A DNA stretch of 64,000 nucleotides, taken from Nematostella vectensis (Eukaryota; Cnidaria; Anthozoa; Actiniaria; Edwardsiidae). Both the position numbers and the translations under genes were made by a program. Position 1 is the stretch's first letter; every line of letters begins with the position of its first letter. Positions 48,001-60,100 of this stretch are shown piece by piece. Location: contig NC_064035.1 of NCBI RefSeq assembly GCF_932526225.1, positions 2,231,501 to 2,295,500 of the forward strand, in the 5' to 3' direction. Under the pieces are notes generated by a model. It was given only the letters and a program-made list of their open reading frames with translations. It did not search any database and was not told the origin of the DNA.

Positions 48001-50269
48001 AGCGTGAGAAAACACGAGTACGAGAAAATCAAGCAGTTGCGTTCTCTTGCGCTTACGCTTACGTTTTGGTAAGAATCGGAAAATGATGTGCTCTGCTCCT
48101 TGCGCTTAAGTCCAAGTGAGAAACAACCTTTAGTGTGCATAAGACCACAACTTAATGTTTCTCCTTATCAAGCTTGTCTCAATCAAAAATGTGATGCCAG
48201 CTGATTGGCCAACTTTCTTAAACGTTGTCTTTACTAAGTTAAGAAAATGTACCAATTTCACCATTTTAGCGAGTTTAATTGTAGTTCCCTACACGTTTAT
48301 CGTTTGATTGGATAATTGGGTATACCTCCCAAGATACTTAGCATTGCAAACGCTTATTTTTTATACATAGTGATATTAATACTTTTTGTTCCCCAGATCT
48401 TTAGCCCACAGCCATGGCGTCCCCTGGGCTGAATACTGGGACTTCTTGGGGTGTTATGTTGACCTGGCCACACCTGATGGGCTTGATAAGTTGGAGGCTC
48501 ATCTCGAAAAGCGCAAGAGATTGATGACATCATCTCACTCCTACAGCTCAAAGGACAGCGAAGATGGTGTCCCATCCACACCCGATCAAAGCAGATCATC
48601 TGAATTTACTCACGTTTTTGACTCGCCTTTAACCACTCGCGTACCATCTGGAAGGTCTTCAGGAAAGAAGCCGTTTCCCATTGGGGATGTAACCGATGAG
48701 CTATCTCCTACAGATGAAAAGACCCCAAGTGATCTAGCAACAGAAGATCTTATTTCAGGTTTAAGTGGTCTAAGCATCAGTTCATATGATACATCACCTG
48801 AGCAACCAATGACTCCCTTATCAATTCAGACAGATTTCAATAAAGCCTCTAGGCTGGATGACACTAAAGACTCTACAGATTGCAAGAAAAAACTGTTCCA
48901 AAATAAATTTTCTCCGGAAGGAATACATACAGATGATGTCTTGTCAGGTGGCAGCTGTAATGTAATCAGTCAAAAGGCTGACGAACTTTCTGAACAAATG
49001 GCGCATATTGTTACAACTGAGGGAGTTTTGGTCGATGAACCTTCGTCAGAGACTCACAGCAGGTGTTGGGAGGATGGTGGACTGGGTCATTTGGACCCCC
49101 ATGCCTCCCTCGGGTCGCGAAGCACAGGCCATAATACACCAAGGCTTCGTCAACTTCATAAAAACAATGTGTTTATTGATGGGTAGGAAAAAGCATAATT
49201 TGCCTTTATCAATTCTGTTTATTATGGGTAAGAAAATGCCCAACCTGTTTGTTTATGTTGACAAATATAACCACCATTGTATGTTTCAGTTTGTTTCCCA
49301 GTAAACTGGATGTTGACGTTTTGCGTGCTATAGAAAACAGCAATGTTGATGAGAGGAAGTACCCCTTACTGACCCTATGGCGGGAAAGTGTAATGGCATA
49401 CTCAGCAAAGGCCAGAGAAAGGTAGGCTTGGGTGGGATGTGTAATGGCATACTCAGCAAAGGCCAGAGAAAGGTAGGCTTGGGTGGGATGTGTAATGGCG
49501 CTCTGTATTGTGTTGTATTGTATTACGGTAAAGTACCTATTTATTATTTCATCAATTTTGAAGTAATGCTCTGTGAAAGAACTAGGCCGGCAACCTAACG
49601 GCAAGTACACGCTGGCATGTCAAAAATGCTTTTGTTAATTCTAGAAATTTCATACACAAGAAATTTTAGCATGACATACACATAACACAGCATGATTCAT
49701 AATTATTTTTTTGTAGACTTTTGTTAAACAGCTTTTGAGGTATTTTACGTGAGGATCCTTGGTTCAACACAGAAATCACCGATAAGATAAATAGGGAAGA
49801 ATAAGTTTCACACAATTTCTTTAAGAAACCGTTAATGTCTGTTTTAGCGGGCTGGGCGCTTTTATTTATTTATTTTAGTTTCAGGGGGGGGGGGGGGGTA
49901 ATCATCGAACAGTTAGAAATTCACAAGAGCACCTCTAACAAAGTCCAGTACGCCTGTTTCATTGTTCAAAAACAAAAAAAACAAAAAGATTATTTGTGCA
50001 AGCTAAAAGCTTTGTGTTCGGTCGTTGTTATATATATAAATATATATAAACTATTGGAAACCTGGAGCTTAAACAACTATTTACATGTCCCTGTGATGAC
50101 CCGGGCACTAAAAAGAGCATTTACGGTACTCGATTTCGGATAAAGATTTCAATTGTTGAAATGCTTACCTCACAGTAATTCATATTCATTGCCATTTTGC
50201 AGTTGGCCAAGTCCTGGGTCGCCTCGCTTCAGATTGCGTCATAAAAAAGTGCAGCTGTGGAGCTGTTGA
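36001..50269 (+). CDS. ANKLE2: ANKLE2-like LEM and ankyrin-repeat protein, complete
   Basis: Nine exons join in phase to 773 residues: 36001-36243, 36485-37090, 46388-46510, 46694-46766, 46858-47036, 47661-47773, 48397-49182, 49290-49421 and 50203-50269. Domain order matches vertebrate ANKLE2. A LEM domain spans about residues 8-46 (SELMSELQSFGLKTGPIT). A viroplasmin-like module follows at 93-146 (FYGVCFDDENH, KSLKNYGARFKAF). Ankyrin-like repeats come next (RYNAMHVASKEN at 218, TPLHFACKFGHLDVVKYL at about 287). Then come VRAYAGPMSPSK, MWKTPP and WAEYWDFLGCYVDL, with a C-terminal tail ending near SWPSPGSPRFRLR. ANKLE2 binds BAF and PP2A, and lets BAF be dephosphorylated so that the nuclear envelope re-forms after mitosis. 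The vertebrate N-terminal membrane segment is absent here. Weakest borders: the donor at 47037 (GTCTGG) and the acceptor at 46693. Intron 2 holds the 43-bp array. The exon ending at 49421 has its 3' end and donor duplicated. Confidence 0.92.
37225..37310. mobile_element. 86-bp fold-back element in ANKLE2 intron 2
   Basis: AAATTCCAAGTCA, then TGATTGCTTGATACGGTAC, is inverted as GTACCGTATCAAGCAATCA, then TGACTTGGAATTT. The centre is the palindrome-like CCCGTGCACGGG. A T-run precedes it. Nearly the whole sequence can pair with itself. Confidence 0.8.
37571..46153. repeat. 43-bp minisatellite, about 200 units, filling ANKLE2 intron 2
   Basis: The unit is 43 bp and includes CTTCCCTGCTAACCAAGGTC and TGTTAGATAGAGTGGCATCT. 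Register checks every 2580 bp (60 units) at 37921, 40501, 43081 and 45661 agree, apart from one 1-bp deletion seen near 38940. Recurrent variants are AAGGTC or AAGATC, AGAGTGG or AGAATGG, and GATAG or GGTAG. Rare variants (AAACGAGG at 40725 and 43133; TTCGATAG at 40911 and 43319; ATAGCATC at 41821 and 44229) recur exactly 2408 bp apart. This shows a 56-unit block duplicated in tandem, roughly 40.4-42.8 kb and 42.8-45.2 kb. Confidence 0.98.
47920..48132. mobile_element. ~210-bp MITE-like element in ANKLE2 intron
   Basis: AAGGCTGGTTCTCACTAGGA at 47921 is imperfectly inverted as TCCAAGTGAGAAACAACCTT ending near 48130. The interior is rich in ACGCAAGC and GCTTACGCTTACG motifs that partly pair with each other. 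Non-coding. Confidence 0.6.
49388..49489 (+). repeat. 51-bp tandem duplication covering an ANKLE2 exon end and its 5' splice site
   Basis: The 51 bp starting GTGTAATGGCATACTCAGCA occur at 49388-49438 and again at 49439-49489, apparently identical, then a partial third start follows (GTGTAATGGC). Each copy includes the last codons of the exon and the donor GAAAG then GTAGGC, at 49422 and 49473. Reading through the first donor gives AGG TAG, an in-frame stop. Use of the second donor would therefore truncate the protein before its last exon. Confidence 0.93.
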
Positions 50270-50286
50270 CCTACAGTTCACTTTGT

Positions 50287-50292
50287 ATTAAA
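50287..50292 (+). terminator. candidate polyadenylation signal for ANKLE2
   Basis: ATTAAA lies 17 bp after the ANKLE2 stop codon. The position is close but possible. An AATAAA at about 50917 would be a more distal alternative on the same strand. Confidence 0.3.
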
Positions 50293-50744
50293 GAGATGGG
50301 TCTTTCTTTTTAAAAACCTGTCGTGGACCAACGTAGTTTACTATATTTAATACATTCATGTGTTGGGTTATTCGTCGTTCTTACGCGTATCCCAGAATTT
50401 TGCGAGCCATGAGAATAGGGACCGGATTTTCCTGAAAAGTATGTTTGAGATCACACACTTTGTGTTTTTCGCGAGATCAGGAGTCTGTTCTCAAATTTGG
50501 ATCGAAGGTAAATCAATATGACAGTGGATATGTAGGGGTGTTTGTGTAAGAATTTAATGAATGTCCAATAGCCCATGTAATATTACTCCCTGTCAGCTGT
50601 AGGGGTTACAATGTTTTGAAGAACCAGTGCGTTTTAGGGAACATATTATTACCCTTTGAAGCCACTAATCACGAGGAGGAAAAAAACTTCCCTTTTATTT
50701 AAGAGAACACACAATTAGCCCTGCACTACTGCCATTTAATCGAG

Positions 50745-50750
50745 TTTATT
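50745..50750 (-). terminator. candidate polyadenylation signal for the villin-like gene
   Basis: TTTATT on the plus strand is AATAAA on the minus strand, 388 bp after the villin-like stop codon. The ANKLE2 and villin-like stops are only 869 bp apart and converge, so their 3' UTRs could overlap. Confidence 0.3.
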
Positions 50751-51137
50751 GACCAGACTTGTATTCTGTTCACAAGTGGCTGCCCTCTTTGTGCGTGTGT
50801 ACTAAACATTCTTTTGTATTGCTAATCATTTTGCGACCATTCAAAGGCAAACTCTACTCTTGTAAGCTATATTTGCTATAGTGAAAATAGAGAGTGAAAT
50901 AGAAAATTGAGTGAAAATAAAACGCCACGAACGCTTGTTGAGCTAATTAACAAATCTTTAAAGTGGACTAAAAATGCGCGCAAAAGTGTTCATGTTAATG
51001 TTAAAAGTTAATGGACTAGTCAAATAATTATATAGCCTTTAATCAGGCGTTAACTAAACCTGCTAGTTCTCTGACTATGCATTTTTCGGAAGCACTGAAA
51101 TTTTTAATAGTCGTAGTTATGCAAGACTTAAACAGAC

Positions 51138-54100
51138 TTAAAACAACCCTTTATCTTTACGCAATTCCCTCCGTTTCCATTCCCGCAACGATCTAAAGTC
51201 TCCTTTGCTCATTCCAAAGAGTTCCTTAAACTCGTGGTCTTCCAGATACTCCTGAAAAAGAAAAAAAAGCAAACATTGAACATCAATAGCTGCCTTAAAA
51301 TTCCAACAACAAAAAAAACCTCCTCCTACCCTATCACCCTACACGATGCCTTATCACCCTACCCAATGCCTTGACACCCTACCCAATGTCTCATCACCCT
51401 ACCCAATGTCTCATCACCCTACCCAATGTCTCATCACCCTACCCAATGTCTTGTCACCCTACCCAATGTCTTGTCACCTTACCCAATGTCTCATCACCCT
51501 ACCCAATGTCTCATCACCCTACCCAATGTCTCATCACCCTACCCAATGTCCTGTCACCCTACCCAATGTCTTGTCACCCTACCCAATGTCTTGTCACCCT
51601 ACCCAATGCCTTATCACCCTACCCAATGCCTTATCACCCTACCCAATGCCTTATCACCCTACCCAATGCCTTATCACCCTACCCAATGTCTTATCACCCT
51701 ACCCAATGCCTGATCACCCTACCCAATGCCTTATTACCCTGCCCAATGTCTTATCACCCTACCCAATGTCTCATCACCCTACCCAATGTCTTATCACCCT
51801 ACCCAATGTCTTGTCACCCTACCCAATGTCTTGTCACCCTACCCAATGCCTTGACACCCTACCCAATGTCTTATCACCCTACCCAATGTCTTATCACCCT
51901 ACCCAATGCCTTGTCACCCTACCCAATGCCTTGTCACCCTACCCAATGCCTTGTCACCCTACCCAATGCCTTGTCACCCTACCCAATGCCTTGTCACCCT
52001 ACCCAATGCCTTGTCACCCTACCCAATGCCTTGTCACCCTACCCAATGCCTTATCACCCTACCCAATGCCTTGTCACCCTACCCAATGCCTTGTCACCCT
52101 AACCAATGCCTTGTCACCCTACCCAATGCCTTGTCATCCTACCCATTGTCTTATCACCCTACCCAATGTCTTGTCACCCTACCCAATGTCTTGTCACCCT
52201 ACCCAATGCCTTATCACCCTACCCAATGTCTTATCACCCTACCCAATGTCTTATCACCCTACCCAATGTCTTATCACCCTACCCAATGTCTTATCACCCT
52301 ACCCAATGCCTTATCACCCTACCCAATGCCTTATCACCCTGCTCAATGCCTTATCACCCTACCCAATGTCTTATCACCCTACCCAATGCCTTATCACCCT
52401 ACCCAATGCCTTATCATCCTACCTAATGCCTTATCATCCTACCCAATGCCTGATCACCCTACCCAATGCCTTATTACCCTGCCCAATGTCTTATCACCCT
52501 ACCCAATGCCTTATTATCCTACATAATGCCTTATCACCCTACCCATTGTCTTATCACCCTACCCAATGTCTTATCACCCTACCCAATGTCTTATCACCCT
52601 ACCCAATGCCTTATCACCCTACCCAATGTCTTGTCACCCTACCCAATACCTTATCACCCTACCCAAAGTCTTGTCACCCTACCCAATGTCTTATCACCCT
52701 ACCCAATGTCTGATCACCATACCCAATGCCTTATCATCCTACCTAATGCCTTATCACCCTACCCAATGCCTTATCACCCTACCCAATGCCTTATCATCCT
52801 ACCAAATGCCTTATCATCCTACCCAATGCCTTGACACCCTGTTCGATACCTTGTCACCGTACCAAATGCCTTATCACTCTGCCGAATGCCTTATCAAATA
52901 GCAAATTGTTACTGTTAAGTACCTCTCGGAGTGCGGGATCCACGTCCTCCGGTAAATTCTCCACGTTGACTTTGAGCTCCGTGTACGGGTAAAACTTGGT
53001 AATTTCACCTCCAACGTCTTCTAGTTGTGACTAAAGGATCAGCCCAGATGCAATAATTAGCAAGCTAAACTGAATATCCCAAGTATTTCAAAGACGGGCT
53101 GTTGGTTTGACACATTAAAGGTACTATGGCAGTGTATGGAATTATTGTCATTTTATTTAACTTATTCATCTGAATCATCACTGAATGCTAAAAAAAAGTT
53201 ATTACTACATTCTGTCCAGTTGATTTATATTGCATTTAGAGTACTGCAAAAAAGTATAGATAAGAGAGGGACACTTTGGTATTCATAGATCCGACATGTC
53301 AATCACGCGCGCACAAATAGCCAATCAGGAAAGAGATGATGCAAACACAGCTATGTGGTCCCACAAATGTCCCACAAAAAATCGGCAATCGACGGCAAAA
53401 AACATTGGTTTGAGATATTTTTTTTTTCTCGAGTAAGGTTTAATTATAGTTTCACTAGATAAGGTTGATGGCGACAGCGGGGAATATCCGGATATAATTT
53501 TCACATGAGTACGTGGTTTGGCCACTATAAAAACCCTTGTGAACCCGGGGTGAGGCCTTCTCCTCAGAGATAACGAACGATACAGACGTGCAGAGTAGCC
53601 ATCCCAAAAGAAATTTCCCTCCGCCTCCCCATCAGCCTGCCTTCATGTCTGGTTATTTTTCACTATTAGAAGTCATTTTCGCAGAGGTGGGTGGCGGTTT
53701 CTCGTCCCCACCTTTGCCGAAGTGACGGAATTAATGTGTAATACAATTACCTTGATCGATTTTTTAATTATTCAATAATAAAATGTCACTCAAGCGTGGC
53801 CGGAAAAATCCATATCAATGTGTCAATTACATCACTTCAGCAAACAAGCACGGCGCTCGATGTTGCTCGCATAAAGCCAATTTTTATGTTATATTAAGAT
53901 AAAAACTTGCTCGGGATAAAAGCATTTTTCGGCCAGTGTAGAAAGTGCTAGTCCTGTTTTCTTTGACCGGCCACTTTTAGTGTAGAGTTGGGACACAAAT
54001 TGCAGAAAAACACGTAAAATTTCTACGAAGAAACGAAAAACAAAAAGCAAACAAACCACATACAAGAATAGTGTAACTCCTACCATTAAACTTGTGTTTG

Positions 54101-57100
54101 ATATTATCCTAGGTTACTTAAATTTTATATAAGAATGAGACTGTCTTTTGTATTATTGCTGTAAATTTTGACGTTTGCCGATAAAACTTCATAACTCTTT
54201 TAGCGATTTTTATCGCTTCCGAAAAATTATTCTATAGAAAATCGTCATTTTGCCTATTTTCTATAAAAATATTTGAAACATCAATTCCCTTGTGTAGCGC
54301 AATTTATCTAACACCCTCGTGAGATCTATAAGTGGATTTGTTCGCGAGAGCTTTCTATACGGCAAACGCCTGCAACCCACCACCTCTCCCCCCAACAAAT
54401 TCTCAAGCCTTGAGATTTTCAGAGGTTGGCAGGTATGAAACTTGTAGTTAAAAGTCAGGTTAAACAGCGAATTCGGTATTCTCTTCTACTTTTCCCCGCA
54501 CTTAAATCACTGCAAGTTGACAAAAATAGCTTTGAAAGCACATAAACACCGCTTTATCTTATCATTTCCAAGTTTTCGTATTTCGAGCTTGATTCGTTCC
54601 GTTTCCATTCAACCACCAAACTTGTAGTTATCTATTTCTATGCTTTGTTACAAGATTTTCACCAAGCTTGGACAACAAATCAATTTCTATCATGTTAGGT
54701 GACCGTGTTTTATTTCGCAAGTCGCAGGAAAACCCCTATAAACGTCTATATTTTAGATTAACCGAAGCAGGATTCACATACCTCATCCGACATGTTATGT
54801 TGTACAATTTGTGGGACATTTGAGATGCACTTCTCTGGCTTCTATTTGCCGCTTTCTGATTGGATATTCGTGCGCGCGTCGACCCCACCACTGTAATACC
54901 AAAGTGTTCCTCTCTTATCTTATGCTCTCTTGAGTACTGATAATACAATTTACTTGCAACTCAGACTTTTTTATGTTTTAATTACCAGGTCTATCTGCTT
55001 GTTAACCTCCTCTTGAAGTTCTTTCATTTCTTCGATGCTCATGCCCTTGGCGGCCGTCCTGTGATCTTCCCACACCCCGAAGAACGCTTTAAAATCGTCT
55101 GTTTCTGCGCCCGCTCTCAGCCTAGTGATGACGAAGCTACGTTCGTTGCGAGGCGTTGGGTCGGAAGCGATGTATTCCTGCAAAGCAATAAAAAAACATT
55201 AAAATAGTTTCAGCCAGCCGCCATTTTGACATCCCAACAAACTTCCAAGTGTGAGAAAGTATCCATTTCTATCTGTCTTGGGGAAGCTTTTGCGATATTT
55301 TCGACATTGGATACATACAACTTTCGACATTGGATACATACAACAAATACGTGGCTACCAGAGACTCCGTTATACAAAGCCCACCAGCAAGCATAGTATC
55401 GCAGTTTTCAAGGCTACGAGAAAGGCTTTTACAGAACTGGCCGAAACTGGAAGCAACATCAATTTGCCTTAATTCCCTTTCCTTTATCTTTACCCACGGT
55501 ACTCGAACCTTCCCTGACACGTACTCTCGTACCTCGTGACCCCAACAGAGGGTCACGAGTCAATACGGGATGGCGCATGCCGCTACCTTGATGAATTCCT
55601 GCGTCTCGTCGACCTCGCTCTTCTTGGCTTCCTCGCCCACCCACATGTAGATGTGGTCTCCGAGGTCAACGAACATGACGTCATCGTCCACCAGATCGTC
55701 CTGGCCGAAGTTGACGATCTCCTCCACTTCGAGAGAACCTCGCTTGTTGTAGCAATGAAACAAACGAGGCTCGGGAGCTTCGCTACTCTGAAACATACGA
55801 TCGGTCAAGTTATTTTCGCATCATATCTGGATCTTACAAAATCTTTTGGCTTATCAGAGACTTCAAGCATTACTCGGTTTAAGTCAAAAAGCCGCGTGTA
55901 GCTGCGGGATGCCTGGCCTTTAATATGAAGATATATAATGATAATTGTGTATCAACTTCATTTTTCTACCTGCAAAAGTATGTTATTCGCATAAGGCTTC
56001 TTGCCACCAAGTATTTCCCAAAACTTGGTTGCTTCTCTCCCTTCTTCGAAGAGATCGTAATTATCGCCGCCCTGTGGATTGATGATTTTCGCCGCCTCCT
56101 TAGCAGCTTCCACCTCATCCCCTGTGCTTCCTTTCCCTTTCCAGATGATCGTAGAACTATTATTGATAAGTACGAACGTGTCGTTGCTGTTTAGGTATGA
56201 GGCATCCACGCCAGCAACCTGCAATAAACCGGAGTAACACATCAAGATTCTCACCGGTGTTGTTCTTGTCGCTATTATTAGAACCCTGCTGTTGCGAGTT
56301 TTGTTTTTCATCAGCAGAAAAGCTAGCTTCCAAACGAGTCAATCAAAAGTGAATTTGGGAACGGCTTGTATACAACCGCTTAAATATCTTATTCAATACG
56401 TCATTAATCATTGCAACGCAGTTACTGAAGATCACGCAGGCTTATGACCTTATTACCTAAAATATTTTCTGTCAAGGATGGAAAAAACGCGCAGAACCCT
56501 CTTTGAATGCAAGATGTGGTTGTCTTTTGCGAAATTTAAATGTCGCGAGAATCTAGCGTATTAAAAGCAAACGTACGCACTCCCCTCCCCCCCCCCCCCT
56601 AAGAACGCGCCTGATATGATGGCCCCACCTACCTCCACCACACGAGCTTCGTTCTCTCTCTTCCCTCGCACTTGGAACAGTCTCTTGTGCTTAAATTCGT
56701 CTGGATTTTCGTAGTCGCCTTGGTACACGATTAGATGACCGCCAAATATGCGCAAGAAGTGAGGCGGCTCTTTCCCTTCATTTACTTCCACCTGATAAAG
56801 GACATTCCAGGGGAAAGCGTGAGTGAGTTCCGCCTAACAGAGGATATGTGCTATGCCTCATTTACTCAATTCAAAAGAAGATATTACAAAAAAGCTTTCC
56901 TCAAATCAACAAAATGGAACTGATATTTTGCTAGGATGAGAAAAAGGTGTATTTCCCTTGACCGATTGGAACTTGTCTCACAACGTACCTGCACAGCGTC
57001 TCCTCCAAAATTGTTGTTGTCCAAATCCACGGTCAACTTTGCGGCTGCACCCTTCTCGAAAACCCGGCTATCATTGCCCTGAAAAGAAAATCAGTTGGGT

Positions 57101-60100
57101 AATAACAATAAACAGTTTGGTTTAAGAGCCAATAATAGTTATTTTGTGGTAAACAAACCTTCCAGAAGTAAATAATGCTTTTCTTCTGGCCTCGTTGGGT
57201 CCGGTATGTGTAGACGACGAGATAAGAATCACCGGAGAAGAAGATCCCTTTGGCGGCAGTATTGCATTGAACTTTTCCCCCATCGGTGACGCGATAGAAC
57301 CCCACCTCCTTGCTTCTCCCGTCATCCTCCTTGAACGCATCCGGGGGCCCACTGACAGCTGGTTTATCGTGAAACTTGCTGGCATCTGCCTTTTGGGTGT
57401 ACAGTTTGGCTAGATGAGTGAACCAACATGTCGGTCATCTCGTGTTTTTCAATAATAATAGTGTTTTGTTTCCTTTTATAATGATTAAACCAAAAGGACA
57501 TGTTCTACCACGCTTTTTTGGTGCTAGAGGATTTTAGGGTGAAAGAGAGGCACAATCCGTTTTAAAAGTATCACTACAAGCCTCAGAATTATTCAGAGTA
57601 TACTATCATTACAAGGATCAGAGTTATTCAAAGTATACCATCATTTCAAGGATAAGAATTATTCAAAGTATACCATCATTTCAAGGATCAGAGTTATTCA
57701 AAGTATACCATCATTACAAGCCTCAGAGTTATTCAGAGTATACTATCATTACAAGGATCAGAGTTATTCAAAGTACACCATCATTTCAAGGATCAGGGTT
57801 ATTCAAAGTATACCATCATTTCAAGGATCAGAGTTATTCAAAGTATACCATCATTTCAAGGATCAGCTATTCAGAGTAGATTACCTCATGGTGAAAGGCG
57901 TGGCATGTTGACATAAAGTGTGTGTCTAAGAAGCGACTATCAAGTCAGCTTACCGAGCTGGACCCCGACATAGGGCGTGCCTAGCCCCACGGTCTGACTT
58001 TTTGTGACCCAGTCATGAAAATACGAGCGGAAGGATGCAGGCTCGGAGAACTGGTTGATCAGCTCGACACTTGCGTATAAGGGAATATTTGTACTTTCCT
58101 TGAATGCCTAAAGAAGAAAAAAATCCTTTTCACTATACTACAGAGATGCTACAATTCAGCCCAGCGTCCTTAACGGATTTCTTGTGCTTGGAAATAAACA
58201 GTGAGGAAAAGTGGCAAACTCAGAAGAGTTAAGGGTTTCTGCACCGTCACAGCTCTCTCCCACCACAGGGGACCCGGTGTGTAAGTATATTTAAACAAAA
58301 CGACCTATAACGGGCGGTTACTCTGTAAAGTACCAGCGTGTTTGCTACTTAGAAGCCAAAGTTTATTTCATCTGGCTTTAAGATCTTACCTTTAGGCCGT
58401 ACAGGAAAGCTTGCTTACGCTCTTCTGAGCTAGCTTTTCGTCCTTTCCATACATACACGTTACCATCAGGGGTCACAAGTATGAAGCAGTCCTAGGAAGC
58501 AAGCAATGCTATTACTGAAGAATAAAACAAGCGCTTGCCTCGCTTCCTTTGTAAGCTTTCTCCAAATGCTGATTCTGGGGGGGGGGGGGGGGGCGTTCTT
58601 GTGCCTTAGGCATTGTCAACGTCATTGGCCGGATCATTTACCCGCCCGCCCGCCATGCATCATTTACCTGCATGTCACTCATCTTTTAACTTTCTAGACA
58701 ACTTTCGACAGCAAAATTCTCCTGACAATGTTTTACCAAAGGTTCTGCACAAGTGCTGGCAATATTGACGTTGTCTGTGTGTGGCTCATTGTTACTCACA
58801 TTCTCGTCAAGCAGTTTCTGAGTCAGCGGTCTTTCCCCTATTTCTTGTATTTCTCCGGCCGCATCCGACACCCTGCATAAACAGGGCAAATAGGCACAAA
58901 TAGGCAAAAATGACTTGACGAGCAAGTGAGGACACCCTGCATAAACAGGGCAAATAGACACAAATAGGAAAAAATGACTTGACGAGCAAGCGAGAACATC
59001 CTGAATAGACAGGGCAAATAGGCAAAAATGACATGACGAACAAGTGAGGACACCCTGCATAAACAGGGCAAATAGACACAAATAGGAAAAAATGACTTGA
59101 CGAGCAAGCAAGAACACCCTGAATAGACAGGGCAAATAGACACAAATGGTTAAGCTTCGATTAAACAACATAACATAAAAGCCGATGATAGTTGATAAGA
59201 TTTGGTGTTATTTGAGTCGGTTAGAATTGATCAGAGTCGTTGATAGTTGATAAAAGTATTTGAAAGACAGAGAGTGTGTTACCCCGAGCTGTTGAGAAGG
59301 GAAGGAATTACATTATTTGAAAGACAGAGAGTGTGTTACCCCGAGCTGTTGAGGAGGGAAGGAATTACATTATTTGAAAGACAGAGAGTGTGTTACCCAG
59401 AGCCCAAGAGGTCTGTGTCGACATGAAAATCTCTAATGCCTAGTGCACACTAGCAACATAACAACATAACGACATGGGCGCGTGCACTATGTTAGCCCGA
59501 CATAACGACATGGGTGCGCGCACTATGTTAGCCCGACATAACGACATGGGCGCGTGCACTATGTTAGCCCGACATAACGACATGGGCGCGCGCACTATGT
59601 TCAGCCCGACATAACGACATGGGCGCGTGCACTATGTTAGCCCGACATAACGACATGGGTGCGCGCACTATGTTAGCCCGACATAACGACATGGGCGCGT
59701 GCACTATGTTAGCCCGACATAACGACATGGGCGCGCGCACTATGTTTAGCCCGACATAACGACATGGGCGCGTGCACTATGTTAGCCCGACATAACGACA
59801 TGGGCGCGCGCACTATGTTAGCCCGACATAACGACATGGGCGCGTGCACTATGTTAGCCCGACATAACGACATGGGCGCGCGCACTATGTTAGCCCGACA
59901 TAACGACATGGGCGCGCGCACTATGTTAGCCCGACATATAACGACATGGACATGATGACATAAAAGAAAAAAAACATGTTTTTTCTCATGTCATTATGTC
60001 CATGTCGTTATGTCGGGCTAAACATAGTGCGCGCGCCCATGTCGTTATGTCGATATGTCGCTACTGTGCGTAAGATGCATAAGAGGTCTGTGTGGATATA

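Noticed and set aside
51346-52834. Plus-strand open frames up to 455 codons in the 20-bp array
   Set aside because: The frames come from the composition of the 20-bp unit. Three frames are open over the same DNA, and the region is an intron of the villin-like gene on the other strand.
58686-59171. 161-codon reverse frame treated as one large exon
   Set aside because: Its 3' part is the genuine villin-like exon (58872-58800), but the rest is the 64-bp repeat. Homology and phase place the acceptor at 58873. The longer form is kept only as a possible alternative splice.
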